This document shows, in pieces, positions 44,104 through 55,768 of a stretch of 64,000 nt of DNA. This stretch comes from Austropuccinia psidii. Its lineage: Eukaryota; Basidiomycota; Pucciniomycetes; Pucciniales; Sphaerophragmiaceae. Position 1 is the first letter of the stretch; each line of letters opens with the position of its first letter. Location of the stretch: positions 24,627,866-24,691,865 of the forward strand of contig JALGQZ010000008.1 in the NCBI GenBank assembly GCA_023105745.1, read 5' to 3'. The notes beneath the pieces were generated by a model. The model did no database searches. It worked only from the letters and a program-made list of their open reading frames with translations, and had not been told where the DNA came from. Position numbers and translations under genes: made by a program.

Positions 44104-45484
44104 TTACCAGTTTGAGAAGTGGGTATCCAGATAGTTTCTGGCCACTATGGAGCAGTCTGGCCCACTATCAATGATGAGTGGATGCTGAGTAATGTTAATG
44201 CAAACAGTCATTTTTGTGGCTGTCCCATGTATATATGTCATTCCTTTGGTTGGTGTAACCAGGAATGTTTGTGCATCTTGTGTGTGTTTGCACAAGTTTT
44301 TATTAGCAGTGTCCTGTGGAATGCCTGCTTCCAACTATATGTCCTGAATTTCTAGTGGGGTTTCCTCTTGGTATTCCACTAGAAATTCCTCTCTTGGGTC
44401 TTGATCATCATCAGATGGTTCTCTGATGGCATCACCCATGGAGTCTGATTCAGAATCCTCTGTTGGAGGTCCTTCCTCAGGGACTTTCTCTATGGCATAG
44501 ACTTTTTTCTTTGCCTTTGGACAGTTGTTGGCATAGTGGTCTGTTGAACCACAATTGTGACAAGAATTCCTCTTCTTTTCCACTTTTGCCATTTTTATTT
44601 GGGTTTGTCTTAAAACTCTACCCTGAAAGGTTGTTTCTATTTGAAGCTACTGCTCTTATATGGGGTGATTTTCCCTATATTAGTCCTTTTCCTTATGTCT
44701 TGTAAGGTGTTGGCAATGTCATCTAGAGTGCAATTTTGGTTGCATCTGCATTTTACTGCATGCTCTAGTTCTCCTGGCAATTGTGTCAGAAGTTTGTGAT
44801 CCCTCATTTGGATGTTCATCTGAGGATGAATGGCTTTAAGTCTTTTAGACTGTCTAAGACACCACTCATATGGATCTTTGTCCACAGAGTATTTGTCATT
44901 TTCAAATGACATGATCTTTTGCCATTTCCAAGTTTCATTACTGTACTTTTGGATGATTTGACTCTTCCACCATGGAGTTCTTTCATTTCTGTGTACCATA
45001 TACTGGCATGACCTTTAAATGCAGTATTCAATCTAGCAGTGATCCAGTAGTCTGGTATGCTTGGTACATCAATGAAGAGTTCATCAATATAATCTATGAG
45101 CTCCATATGATCATTGTCTCCTGATCCAGCCAATTCGGGCCAGCTTGAGGCCTCAGGAAGCTGTTTCAAGGCTTCCTTCTCTGAATAAGACATTCCATCT
45201 CCATCCTGGTATTGTGATGGAGATCTTTCCTTATTCATCAACATGGCATCTGGTTGATATGGATTCTCCATAACTTGGCCTTGTGGTTGGGGCTTCAAGT
45301 TATAGTAGACATTAAAAAATCTGTTTATGTCTTGGTCCAGACAATCCCAGTCCCTTTTGCTGTGGTGTTGTTCTTCAAAGACTGTATTCAGTCTTTTGTT
45401 GGTTTATTCAGAGGCTTTGCTCAGTTGAGCATATCCTTCTTGAAGATTCTTAACTATCTGTTCCAAGGAGGCTTGAGTTTTTCT
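44104..45484 (-). pseudogene. Element 3 protease, nucleocapsid and capsid parts, broken
   Basis: Retropepsin LIIDSGPDCSIVARNYL is in 44104-44334. The zinc knuckle CHNCGSTDHYANNC (intact CX2CX4HX4C) is in 44335-44592. The capsid-like core lies in two frames, 44816-45298 (DHMELIDYIDELF) and 44637-44999 (PYEWCLRQSKRLKAI), shifted against each other. Stops and indels prevent a complete Gag-Pol. Confidence 0.82.
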
Positions 45485-46386
45485 CATCCTCTCTTGGCCA
45501 GCTTCAATTTCTGCAAACTGCTTTGAAGATTGCTCAGCATATTGGGACATTTGTAACCACAGTGTACAATGTTGATCTTACTCTCAGATGTGACAATGTT
45601 ATGTTCAGTCTGAGTGGGGGTAATGTTTCTATTACTAGGACTACTTATTCTAGAGTGTCTTACAACTACTTCTGGTTCTTGTGCACTTCTTTTACCAAAT
45701 CCAACAGCTTCTGAATCATAGGGTCTGACTCTTTCCTCCTCTGGTTGAAGGAGGTTTTGTTCTTGCCCTTGTTTCCTTGTCTTCTCCTGGAAACTTCCTG
45801 GAATTGTGAAGAATGGTGACTCTTGGCCATTGATCTTCTGGTTTCTGAATGATGTGAAGCCACTGGAGAGCTGATTTGGCCTGCTCCTTGTGAGCCTGAA
45901 GGAATCTGTGTAGGCCCTGTCTGGGTTAACTGTTCTTCTATAGCTTGGATAGTGGCTTGATTCTCTCTTATCCTCTGTGCCCTTGCCTCCAGGAGTCTGA
46001 ACTGCCTGGTAGGATTCCAACCTTTGGTGATTACCATCAGGTCTTTGAAGTCTATCTCTTTGAGACAGATCTTCTGGAAACTTGCTCCAAGTTCTGCCCA
46101 GTGACTTGCCAGGTTGAACCTTTTTTTGTCCATGCTCCATTGAAATAAATCTTTGAGGAGTTGGTGGAGCTGAAGAACTTGATCCATATCCTTCCAGTCC
46201 TCTGGTTTGAGGTTCCTGTTGAATTGGAGTGTGAATGGCAAGGTTGATATTTTCTCCCTCATTGTTTTGCCATCCACCACTGTGTCCAAGGTGTCCTCTT
46301 CCAGGTCTTCTGGTTCTGGACAAGCCTTCTCTGTCCTCTGGCTGGTTCCTTTGGAAGCCAAGGTGTCTGAGGTATGCAGGGGACAT
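45484..46386 (-). pseudogene. Element 3 Gag N-terminal frame (overlaps ORF1)
   Basis: 300 codons open from the intron-borne ATG (46386). Arg/Gln/Ser/Gly/Pro-rich, ending with heptad-like KCPNMLSNLQSSLQKLK before a stop. It overlaps ORF1 over 45666-46386 (721 bp) in the frame starting one base upstream of the ORF1 codons. The same relation holds in elements 1 and 2. Confidence 0.75.
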
Positions 46387-46734
46387 ATCAGTGTTTGCAA
46401 GCAGTCAAAAACTTTATGTTCTTAGGGTATTTACCTTTGACTGTGCCTTGTACAAATTTGTTATCTGCTGATTTGGGCAGTTTGTCTTTGGAGGTTACAA
46501 CTGGGTTAATATTTGTAATTTTTCCTGTAAAAGTGGTTAAGGTTGGTTTACCTTGTATTGAATCAGAGTTTTGTGGTTTTCTACTCCTCTGAGTGGCTAT
46601 TGGTGTCCACTTTTTGGCTGGAATGAGGCCTTCACTAAGTCTTTTTCCTTTGCCCTTGCTTCCCTCTGGTTCTGAGGGTGTCACTGGTGTGTTGGCCTGT
46701 GACTGGGTCTCAAGTGGTATGAAATTTTCCTCCA
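45666..46734 (-). CDS. Element 3 ORF1 (spliced, fully open, 333 residues)
   Basis: Predicted spliced ORF. The start codon forms from A47282 and TG 46734-46733, with A at -3 and G at +4. Exon 2, 46435-46734, gives residues 1-100, basic and Pro/Ser/Thr-rich. After the 68-nt intron exon 3, 45666-46366, gives residues 101-333. Visible parts of exon 3: an acidic stretch (EPEDLEEDTLDTVVDG), helices around WKDMDQVLQLHQLLKDLFQW, a basic RRRQGNKGKNK segment and the C-terminus LLDLVKEVHKNQK. No stop occurs in either exon although Gag-Pol of the same element is broken. No known domain is recognised. It could be a Gag-like or accessory protein. Without splicing there is no ATG for this frame and a TGA at 46388-46390. 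Confidence 0.65.
46367..46434 (-). other. Element 3 predicted 68-nt intron 2
   Basis: GTAAAT donor, CCTCAG acceptor. It contains TGATATG, the ORF1 stop followed one base later by the Gag-Pol ATG. Confidence 0.65.
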
Positions 46735-47281
46735 CTGAATCAAACAGGAAAAAGAGGGCTTATGTCAGTTAAGACTTCTTAAAAGGCTGGTTTTGCACGT
46801 CTAAGAATGGCCTCTGGGCTTGTATATTGTTACAATATGCCCTTGTATGATGACAGTGTAATTGAATTAACAATTCCACGTCAAAAAATACAGCTTATTG
46901 ATATGTGGCAGACTGTTTGTATACCAATATCTTACAGAATACTTGTAGTTAGCAAGTATGATCTGTCAAAGGTGGTGTATTACAGGGCAATTGAGTTAAC
47001 AATGTGCCCAAACACGCCTCAACTGTTGGTTTATCAGTGTGAGTTGTCTTGATTCAATTAAGAATTAAGACTGTATTAGTGGCTTACAAGTGTTTTTATA
47101 TACAAAACACACCAAAAATACTGGTCTTGTGGTTATGAGCCACGTGACAGATACTCCTTAAAATATGAGTATTTTTAAAAAATAAAGAAAAATATATAAA
47201 AATATATTTTTTTAAAGAAAATGACGCCTAAAAAAAGATAAAACAAGTGTCAATAAGTGATAAAAAGAGAAAAAAATTTAC
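46735..47281 (-). other. Element 3 predicted leader intron 1
   Basis: 547 nt, donor GTAAAT at 47281-47276, acceptor GATTCAG ending 46735. Donor position relative to the PBS is as in the other two copies. Confidence 0.6.
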
Positions 47282-47311
47282 TTGTAAACATCCAAACAAG
47301 GTTTTAAAACA

Positions 47312-47328
47312 CGGCCAGGCCCCCAAAA
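47312..47328 (-). promoter_or_regulatory. Primer-binding site, element 3
   Basis: TTTTGGGGGCCTGGCCG on the minus strand, after the 5' LTR. Confidence 0.7.
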
Positions 47329-48767
47329 TGTCAGGCTGAGTCTATGATGAGAGTATTGAAAAGTATTTACAACTCTTAACTATGACTGTGACACTGTAAA
47401 TAAAGATTTAAAAGAATTTTATAAGAGTTAAAGATGGTTTAATTTAATAATAAGAGGGCTTTACTATAAGGAATATAGTGGTGGTGAGCGCTGTTGAAAG
47501 CCCTGGGTGCAGCTTTACCTGTTGGGTTACAAGAATAAATACTACAATACTTTAGATCAAGAGTATACCTGGTTATTACCCAAGATTAAAATTGTTTTTG
47601 ACAGTTTACTATGTAGGTTATTTAAGAGGAGGATGAGGAGACAATTCTGGCTGTGAAAAAGCCTCCTTTTATCCTGAAATGGGGAGGAAAGGGTGCTAGA
47701 CCTTTCCATGTAGAGAAAGTGAAGATTTTTCACTCTCTAGGACTTGCTTGTGGTTTGAAAACAGCCTGTATAGCCTGTATTGGTCCCAGATGTGGCTTTG
47801 AAACCACATCTGGGCAGTTTTCACCAATACAGGGTGAAAACTTTCATCTGGGGACCTCACAGCCTGATTCTGATGTGTATGACGCGTAGAATGCTGTACA
47901 GAAACTGTATGGGACCCCAGTATTGACTGACTTATGAGCTATTGAAGTATTAGCATGCTTCTTTGTCTGTTTGACACCTCATAATCAAAGTAAAACTGTA
48001 TCCTGTCATAATACAGCTGTATTGGTCATATTGTGGGATTATAACTTTCAAATGGCCATAACTCTGTCAGTTTTTGAGATATCATGCTCAAAGGTGGCTC
48101 ATTGGACAGCCCTGTATGAGCTCTACACAATGATAGCCACTTTGGCATGGCTATCATTAAATATGACAAAGTTATCCCATGTACAAGGATTTTTGTACAT
48201 AGGCGTGGTTTGGGCAAAAAGCTCTATTGAGCTTGTTTGCCTCATAACTTCTGTTATAGTTGAGATATGAAGAAGTGGATTGCACCATCAGATAGCCCTG
48301 ATTGTGCTCTTTCCAAAAAGACCCCACTTCAAGTATCCCACATTAAAACTGTAGAAGTTAGATTAGAGGTGAATGTTTTGTTCACCCTTATTTGGTCTGA
48401 ATTTGACCATAACTCCAGTAATATTGGTGCTAGCTCAGTTTGGCTGGTACCATTGGATATCCCTGGCTTAGAGCTTCATTTGGAGTACCCATTTGATGGG
48501 GTTAAGCCTCTCCTTCTAGATTTTAGATGAGAGGTGAAAATTAAGGTTTATGCTCAGCAATAACTTTGAGCAGGAATAACTTTGTTATTTCTTGTCCTAT
48601 GGTGATGGGACTTATATTTTCAGAAAGAGGTGAGTTTCCTGTTTCTTTTGATACCTTTTGAGCTGATTTGGCTCAGCTCCATGTTTTGGTGGTATCTTGG
48701 CTATACCATTGGTTTATGGTATTTTGGCTTTCATGCTTGTGCTCTGGTTTTGAGTCACAGGCTGACA
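47329..48767 (-). repeat. Element 3 5' LTR
   Basis: 1,439 bp, TGTCAGGCTGAG...CTGACA. The 12-bp hairpin at 47787-47812 has the C of GGCTT on one arm only, leaving one C-A mismatch. Confidence 0.92.
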
Positions 48768-50024
48768 GTCCGTCTGTTTTAGCTTGTATCCATTGTGAAG
48801 GGTAAGTATGATATTTTAATGTGGTAGAGTTGACTTCTGGAGCTCAAAATCATTTGGAAGTGCTGCAGCTACTCTAAGGAACATTTTCTCAAACAAACAA
48901 TCAAGATTCAAATTGAAAACTTTATTGAATAATATTTTGAATTAATCTGGATATTTGGAAGCACATTGGAAGTGAATGAGGTTATTCCTCACTTACAGAA
49001 GGTGAGTTCTGAAAGGAATTTTGAGTGAAAGTTCCGTTTTTCCAAAATATGCAGCCAGTAATATATAGTACTTGTGGTTTTATTTTATATCCATTATAAA
49101 ACCAATGAACAAAGGATGAAAGCTGATTTCCTTTCCTATTTAACTAGATTCTATGAGTGAATTATTAATTTCCTATGCATTTTCATGGATGGAAAAAGGT
49201 TTTTCTATTAAACTCCTGATAATATTAATGATAATAAAGAGTACTATGTCTGTCCTTAGTTGAAAATATAATAAAATCAATTATTATAGCTACAAATCAG
49301 AACACTTATTGAAAATATTTGGATAGAAAAGAAGTATTATTATTACCAAGTGATTCAATAATAAAACAATTTTTAATAACTACAGTAAATTATAATTATT
49401 CTACTATTATTAAAACCACTGACAGCTATAATAATGAGAAGTATAAGGATTTGATTGAGACAATTATCTGTGGAAAATAATAACATTTATCCACTCATAA
49501 AGAATATGAATACTCTTCATAAGAAAAATTCTCACACACACAGTGCAGAGATTCTATAAAAAACTAATACTAGAGAAAAGAAAATAAGAGAAAAAACCTA
49601 CTCATAAGATTTATTCCATAAAATAAGCCAAAAACCAAGATTTATAGTATTGAATAACTATATTATGTGAAGAAAACACCTCAAAATAAATATTTTAAGA
49701 AACATAAAACAGCTTTATATGATAATATACAACCCATGAATTTTTAGAGGACATTTGTGGATTTTAAATAGAATTCAAGACAACAATTTTATATAATAAA
49801 ATCAACTATTGGTGATTACAACAATATTATCCTCAATCTATTAATTCACCTCCATATATAGATTGTATAGGTAATGAAGTGGATTTATAATTGCTTAACA
49901 ATATAAGACTTTGTATATAATAAAGTATTACTGTTTTGAAAAGTGTACTTGATTGATTGTGATGATGATGAACAAAAAAGTGATTAATAGGGCTCTTTTA
50001 TCCTTTAAGAGAAGCTCTCATGAT
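48768..50024. other. AT-rich DNA, nothing recognised
   Basis: No ORF of note, no tRNA and no link to the SNF2-like sequence on the far side of element 3. Confidence 0.5.
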
Positions 50025-50830
50025 AATTAATGTGTAAAACTTTGAGATATCACCAAATATCCAAAAATGTCACAAAAAACTTGACAAAACTTATTTTAAT
50101 GATAAGAATTGAAATTATAAGCTTAAAATGAGTAAATATGCCATAAAAAAAGCATAAATTAGTGATTATCTCATACACCAATAAATGAACATTTGAAATT
50201 AATTACAGAATTAGATTACCCATTTAAAACTACACATATAACATTTTTATGTCATATCTGTAAGTCAATACTTACTGAGATAACCTGAATATATGCACTT
50301 TTATGATCAGTGCATATATTCATGCTTTTTTGCTCATATATCTTGAAATATGCATGCTAAAGAGTTTATCCAAAGATAAAGTTACTAAAAAATAACTATA
50401 GAAATACAGATATAAGCCTTATCTGACAAGTTATAAACAAGGTTAAAGCTGACAAGGGTTCAGTGAGCAAAATAGCAATACCTGCTGACCAGTTTAATTT
50501 AAAAGTGCTCTCAACTTAAAAAAATTAGATATTCACATTATAAAAGCTCATATTTGAGTAATGATGTAATTTTAATAATTATATTCAAGGTATAACCCCC
50601 TGAAATCATGGTTTGAAGCTTAAAGTAGTATATTTTGAAGGAAAAGATGAGTTTCAAGAAAATTCATGAATTTTTTTTTGATAATTTAATAAAATTCTGT
50701 TGGAATCGTTGTAAGGATATGCCAAGCTATCAGAATCTACTCTTGGAATAGCTGTAGCATGAATAACTCAAAACTTATTAATTATCATTTATGGTCACCA
50801 ACAGTAATCTTATTTTAAGTTTAACAGATA
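50025..50830. repeat. Direct repeat, copy 1
   Basis: Aligns by eye with 52570-53543 in the same orientation, with clear similarity interrupted by indels. Anchors include ATATATGCACTTTT, AAACAAGGTTAAA, TTCAAGGTAT followed by GAAATCATGGTTTGAAG, ATGCCAAGCTAT and TTAAGTTTAACAG. Non-coding. Could be two LTRs of an old small element or two members of a non-autonomous family. Confidence 0.6.
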
Positions 50831-52569
50831 AATAAGTGATAAAACTGGTGCATACTAGTGTATTATGATTGAAACTAATCAAATTGATTAAATTTAATCT
50901 TTTCCAATACTATGAGGTCAGAAAACTTTGAGTTACAGTGATAACTCTAAATAATGGTGTAATAATGAGAGAAGGTTTAATTATGAAGTAATCATCACTA
51001 AACCTTAGATTATCAATCAATTCAAGTTTTCACAATTGATATGCATCTACTAGAAGCCTTCTGGACTCTAGAAGGGAGAATTTTAAAATAAATAGACCAC
51101 TTTTTCCTCTATGTCACCCTCAGACACATCAAAAACATAAAAATCCTTATATTAAAAAGGTATATACAGCTGTTATATTATTAAATATCAGAGCGCCACT
51201 TTATATTAAGAACCATCTTTTACATTACTAAACCAATATTATGTTTTTTTGATTAATTCTCTTAAAAATCTCTACATCAACATAAAAATAGTTGAATTTG
51301 CAATTCTCTCTATGTTTTATTGTAAATACAATTTAAATAAGTTTCATTTATATTTTTAGGGATCAATTTATTCAAAATTACTATATTAATTGACAAAAGG
51401 AGGTATTTTTCTCTTTATCAATATTCTCAATAATTATCTTATCAATATAAATCGTATTCATATTAATATATAACTTTAATATTAGTAATATAATTGTTGT
51501 AAATTGTTTTTTTATTAAATAAAAATTTCTTAAAAGTTTATTATCTGTTTGTAAAAATAGTGAATTGCAATAAATATATTTATTTCATTTATTTAAGTAA
51601 TATAAATATTTTTACACAATAATTATAATAATACTATTCTATTATAATTATTTTTACTTTTATTTTTTCATTAAAATTGGGACATTCAGAGTACAAGAAG
51701 TAAAATATTAGTAATATTTACTTATTGTTTCATAGTAAAACCTGACATTTGGAGGCATAGCCATGATATTTAATGAAAATACCTTTAGAAAGATTCAAAT
51801 TGGGCTTCTCCAATAATAAATTATATTCATAATCATAAAATTATATAATAATTCTGTGCTTATTGATTTTAAAAGCTAGTGTGGAATTTGGAAAGGAATT
51901 GTACTGTCTTACAAGTGGTTCTTCACATCCTTGGACTTGAAAGAACTTTCTTTGAGTGACTCTAGTTATTAAAAAAGATATTCATAAATTAAAAATAAAT
52001 TTATATTATAATTTAATTCTAAAGAATGATATTAATTTTCATTTTATTCTTTAAAAATGAAAAATACAATAAGAAAATAATTTTATTCTTTTTATGAATT
52101 TGTTCTACTCATTTCTCTTATTTAAAACGATTTACAAGCAGCCTTTACATGGAAATTTCCATACTTTCCCAGAAATAACACTTTTGACAAAAAAGACTTG
52201 GATTTATTTGTCTTTTTTAGTGCTTAAAGACAATCCAACAGAGGAAAATCAAGCCACTGTTTAAAGACTGGTGGAAGAAACTTGTGAAATTTCTCTAAAC
52301 CCAACATTATATAAAGAAAGAAAAGCTAAAAAAATTATTTTTCCAGTACCCACTATTCAGGACTGTGGAGGTGAGTACCTCTCTTAAATTGGCATGAAAA
52401 GATTTCCTCTTTCTAATATCTTTTTATCTTTTATTATTTAAGTATGAATACTAAAACAGGTTCCCAATAATCCATCCAAACATATGGAGGCTTACTGAGT
52501 TGTGGAAATGATTCCACAAAAAAAAGAAAGGGAAAAATCCCTGGTGGAACAGAAGCCACATAAGGAAGT
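50831..52569. other. Very AT-rich DNA between the repeat copies
   Basis: Mostly A/T with runs of TATA/AATA. No ORF or motif found. A short less AT-rich patch near 52240-52380 is too short to interpret. Confidence 0.5.
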
Positions 52570-53543
52570 GCTGTGAACCTTTTAGATATAACCACATACC
52601 CAAAAAGGTCAAAAGAAATATTTAAAATAATTATACATTGAAAATAATTACCTTAAAGCTACAAAAATGTCATAAATTGTCATAAAACTTGGATAAACCT
52701 AAAAACAAATGAGCAAAAATGTGAAATGAATTTATTCATTGGATTCCCCATGGTAAAATACACATATACCATTTTTATGGCATACCTGTAAAGCCAATAT
52801 TTAATGAGTTATAAGTAATAATACCTTATAAAAAACACAAATCCTTATTTATTTCAAAGACCAATGAAAAAACATGTAAAATAAATGGTACCATTGGATG
52901 CTCCATACAAATCCACATATGAAACAATTAAGAAGCTAAGCTCCAAAGTCAATACTTAAGGAGTTAAGCTGAATATATGCACTTTTTTGGTCAACCCATA
53001 TATTCAAGGATTTTAGCTAATATCTTTTGAGATATGCATGATAGAGTGATGAACCAAAAATAAAGTCATCACGTAATTACTGTAGGAATACATAAATGAA
53101 GTTTATTTCACAAGTTTTAAACAAGGTTAAAACCTGTAAGGGATTATTGACTAAAATCAACAGAGCTGTTGAGCACTTTGTTGTGAAAGTGGTCCAAACT
53201 TAAAAGAAAGTATACAGTTGGATTCTACTAGTTCATTTGTGATGAATGATGTATTTTGTATTATAATATTCAAGGTATGACCCCTTGAAATCATGGTTTG
53301 AAGTTTAAAATATTAAATTTCGACAGAAAAGATGAGCTATAAGAAAAATCATCAAAAATAGAGTTTTGATGATGTAACAAAATGCTCTTGGCAGAATAAT
53401 ACGGTTATGCCAAGCTATTAGTATTCACTCTCTGAATTGCTGTAGCGTGTAAATCTTAAAAGTTATTAAGGATCAAAGTTTGAGCACAGTTTGATCATTT
53501 CTGATCACTCACTGTAACTTTAAATTAAGTTTAACAGTCATAT
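52570..53543. repeat. Direct repeat, copy 2, cut by element 4
   Basis: Counterpart of 50025-50830. It has an extra internal near-duplication (two TTGGAT..CCAT..CAATA segments around 52740-52960). It stops in TTAAGTTTAACAG followed by the family-B LTR at 53544, so element 4 inserted into this copy. Confidence 0.6.
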
Positions 53544-55488
53544 TGTGGTATTCCATACCATTTTTTTCACCAGGCTCAAGCTCATAGTACCCTATAACAG
53601 CAGGAAATCCAGCCTAAAGGCAGACTTACACTCAAATTTTAGACCAAAAGGTCAATTTTACAGCAAGAAGATGGATTTAACTCATAAAACCATGGCACAG
53701 GCACCAAAGGGAAGTGTATGTGTTTAAATAACTTATTCAATTTCACTATGCATATGTAAAAATCAATTTACATATAGCAAACTAGTTACAACAAATGAGG
53801 TACCACCCTTTAAATTACACACCCCACCCAGCTTTACACCCCCTTACAGCCACAGGACTCATGCAGCAAGAAAATGACACATGCATTAGTTATACAGCCA
53901 ACTTGAATTCAAAGTCACATGATGCAAAGCTCAACTCCATGGAATTCCTGCAATTCATTTACAACACAGGCCCAGGAGTACCTTATCTTATATCCACAGT
54001 AACCCCACTTAAAACCTTAAAACATAATTATTTACACCACTCATCACCTCATACAAACCAAAGCTAGTTACAACAGGCTGCATGCAGTACACAATTCCAA
54101 TTAAATCTCAACCACATGACTATGCACAGCATGTGTCAAAATCAAAAATCACATCATCTCATAAAAAACAGTAAATTCACCAATGCAAGAAGTTATCACC
54201 TGACTGCATTTTAAAGTTCAAAAAGAAGAAAAACAAACATGACACCTGCATAAATTACACAGCCATTTCTACCCAACCTAAAATAGGACATATGCAAAGG
54301 AATTACAAGGTCATCATGTGATACTGCATCCACCAACAGAATATCATGTGACAGGAAAGAGGCTGTGCACAACAAAAATCCCCAGCCAAAATTGAATCAC
54401 CTCATGTATGCAAGGAAAATTCAAGAATATCACATCATAATTAGTTCACCAAAAAGACAATCATGTGATAAATGGAGGCTGTGCAGAAAGAAAATTATCA
54501 CCAAACCTTAAATCACCTGACCCATGCAAGAAGGGTCCTCGCCAAAAATGGAGTCACATGATGAAATCAAGAGGAATTAAAGTGGAAAAAGAAAGCTCCC
54601 ATGGAGGGCCCTCTGGGCTCCCAAAAGGTATAAATAGAGGGGCTCTCTCCCCAAATTTCAAAATCTCCCCCCATGCAAATTATATCCCATGAAAAATATA
54701 TCCCCTGCACAAGTAGGAGCATAGGAATAATTCATCCCTCACCTGGGAGGTAGTCCAGTATATCATAGTAAATTTACTTACCCAGTAGCTAAGCTCAGTG
54801 GAATCTTATTATTATTAAAAATAAAAATAAAAATCACCCAGTACCCAAAATTAGGGTTACTACTCTATTAAGATATTTTATCCAGTAAAATTAACTTCAT
54901 TCAACAAGATTTAAAACTAACTTACCCATTTAAAATCAAATATCAAAAAATCTTACCACTTGAATTTAACAAATACTATTTTATCTCATTATCAACAAAT
55001 CTTAAAGAAAATAACAAACCTTTAAAAAATTATTTTACTCTATTATAACTTTACCTTAACAAAATTACCTTTATCAACACTCATCCAACTTTCCAGAACA
55101 CCTTAAAAAACCCATCTTACCAAATTTATATCACCAAGAACAAACCACTCACCCCAATTTCACTATAAAATATTAAAATTAAACAGACAAGTATTTCCTT
55201 AAAAATCTCAAATTACCAAAATTACTGACATTATTTTTCATATTATTTATTGAATAGGTCTGATCTGAGACTGCTGAATTTTGTCTTCTGCAGTTGTAAA
55301 GCCACTTACTAATTTTATTTTGGTTTGTGAGCTCCAAGGAAGATTTTGTTCAGTATTTCAGGAGGGGCAGGCAATACACCCTTGCCACCCTTGGTTACAG
55401 GAGTTATTAGCAATTCAAAACTAGTTACCTGTGATTTCCCCCTCCAGGTACTGCCTCATTTTAATTCCACACAAGAGGAGTTCCCACA
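53544..55488 (+). repeat. Family-B 5' LTR
   Basis: TGTGGTATTCC... to ...TTCCCACA. Boundaries are fixed by agreement with the solo LTR (7439-9379) and the decayed LTR (1119-2872). The preceding bases are CATAT. The core promoter is at 54629. Confidence 0.92.
54629..54636 (+). promoter_or_regulatory. TATA box of family-B LTR
   Basis: TATAAATA followed by GAGGGGCTCTCTCCCC. The same block is conserved in the solo LTR and, mutated, in the decayed copy. Transcription is expected to start about 30 bp downstream. Confidence 0.65.
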
Positions 55489-55509
55489 TCTGGTGTCCCA
55501 ACAGTGGCC
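55489..55509 (+). promoter_or_regulatory. Primer-binding site, element 4
   Basis: TCTGGTGTCCCAACAGTGG directly after the LTR end, with TGTGTCCCAATAG at the same place in the decayed copy. The matching tRNA was not identified. Confidence 0.5.
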
Positions 55510-55768
55510 AGATAACCTCAACTTCAATAAAAATTAAAATTAAAATAAAAAAAAACAAAAAAAAAACTTAACTTTTCCAGAATATCTTTCACAACAAAAA
55601 CTGGAGTCAAATAATCAAAATCAGCAAAAACCATCATCTCAAGAATCTGAATCATCAACTCACTCTGACCATTACTATTATCCACCAAAGCAAGAAACAG
55701 AACTAGGGGAGGAATCAAATAAATATTCCAATTTCCCAATTGCAACACCAAGGACCAATAAAAGGGAC

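Larger units (their letters stand above)
39150..48767 (-). mobile_element. Family-A Ty3/gypsy element 3, mosaic
   Basis: Minus-strand element of 9,618 bp with 5' LTR 47329-48767 and 3' LTR 39150-40557. Its flanks do not match (TTTCC at 39145-39149, GTCCG at 48768-48772), and the SNF2-like sequence on the left does not visibly continue on the right. The LTRs agree well over most of their length, but the first 200 bp or so are clearly different. An ectopic recombination or a large deletion is likely. Pol is broken by several stops and indels, yet spliced ORF1 is fully open. Confidence 0.9.
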
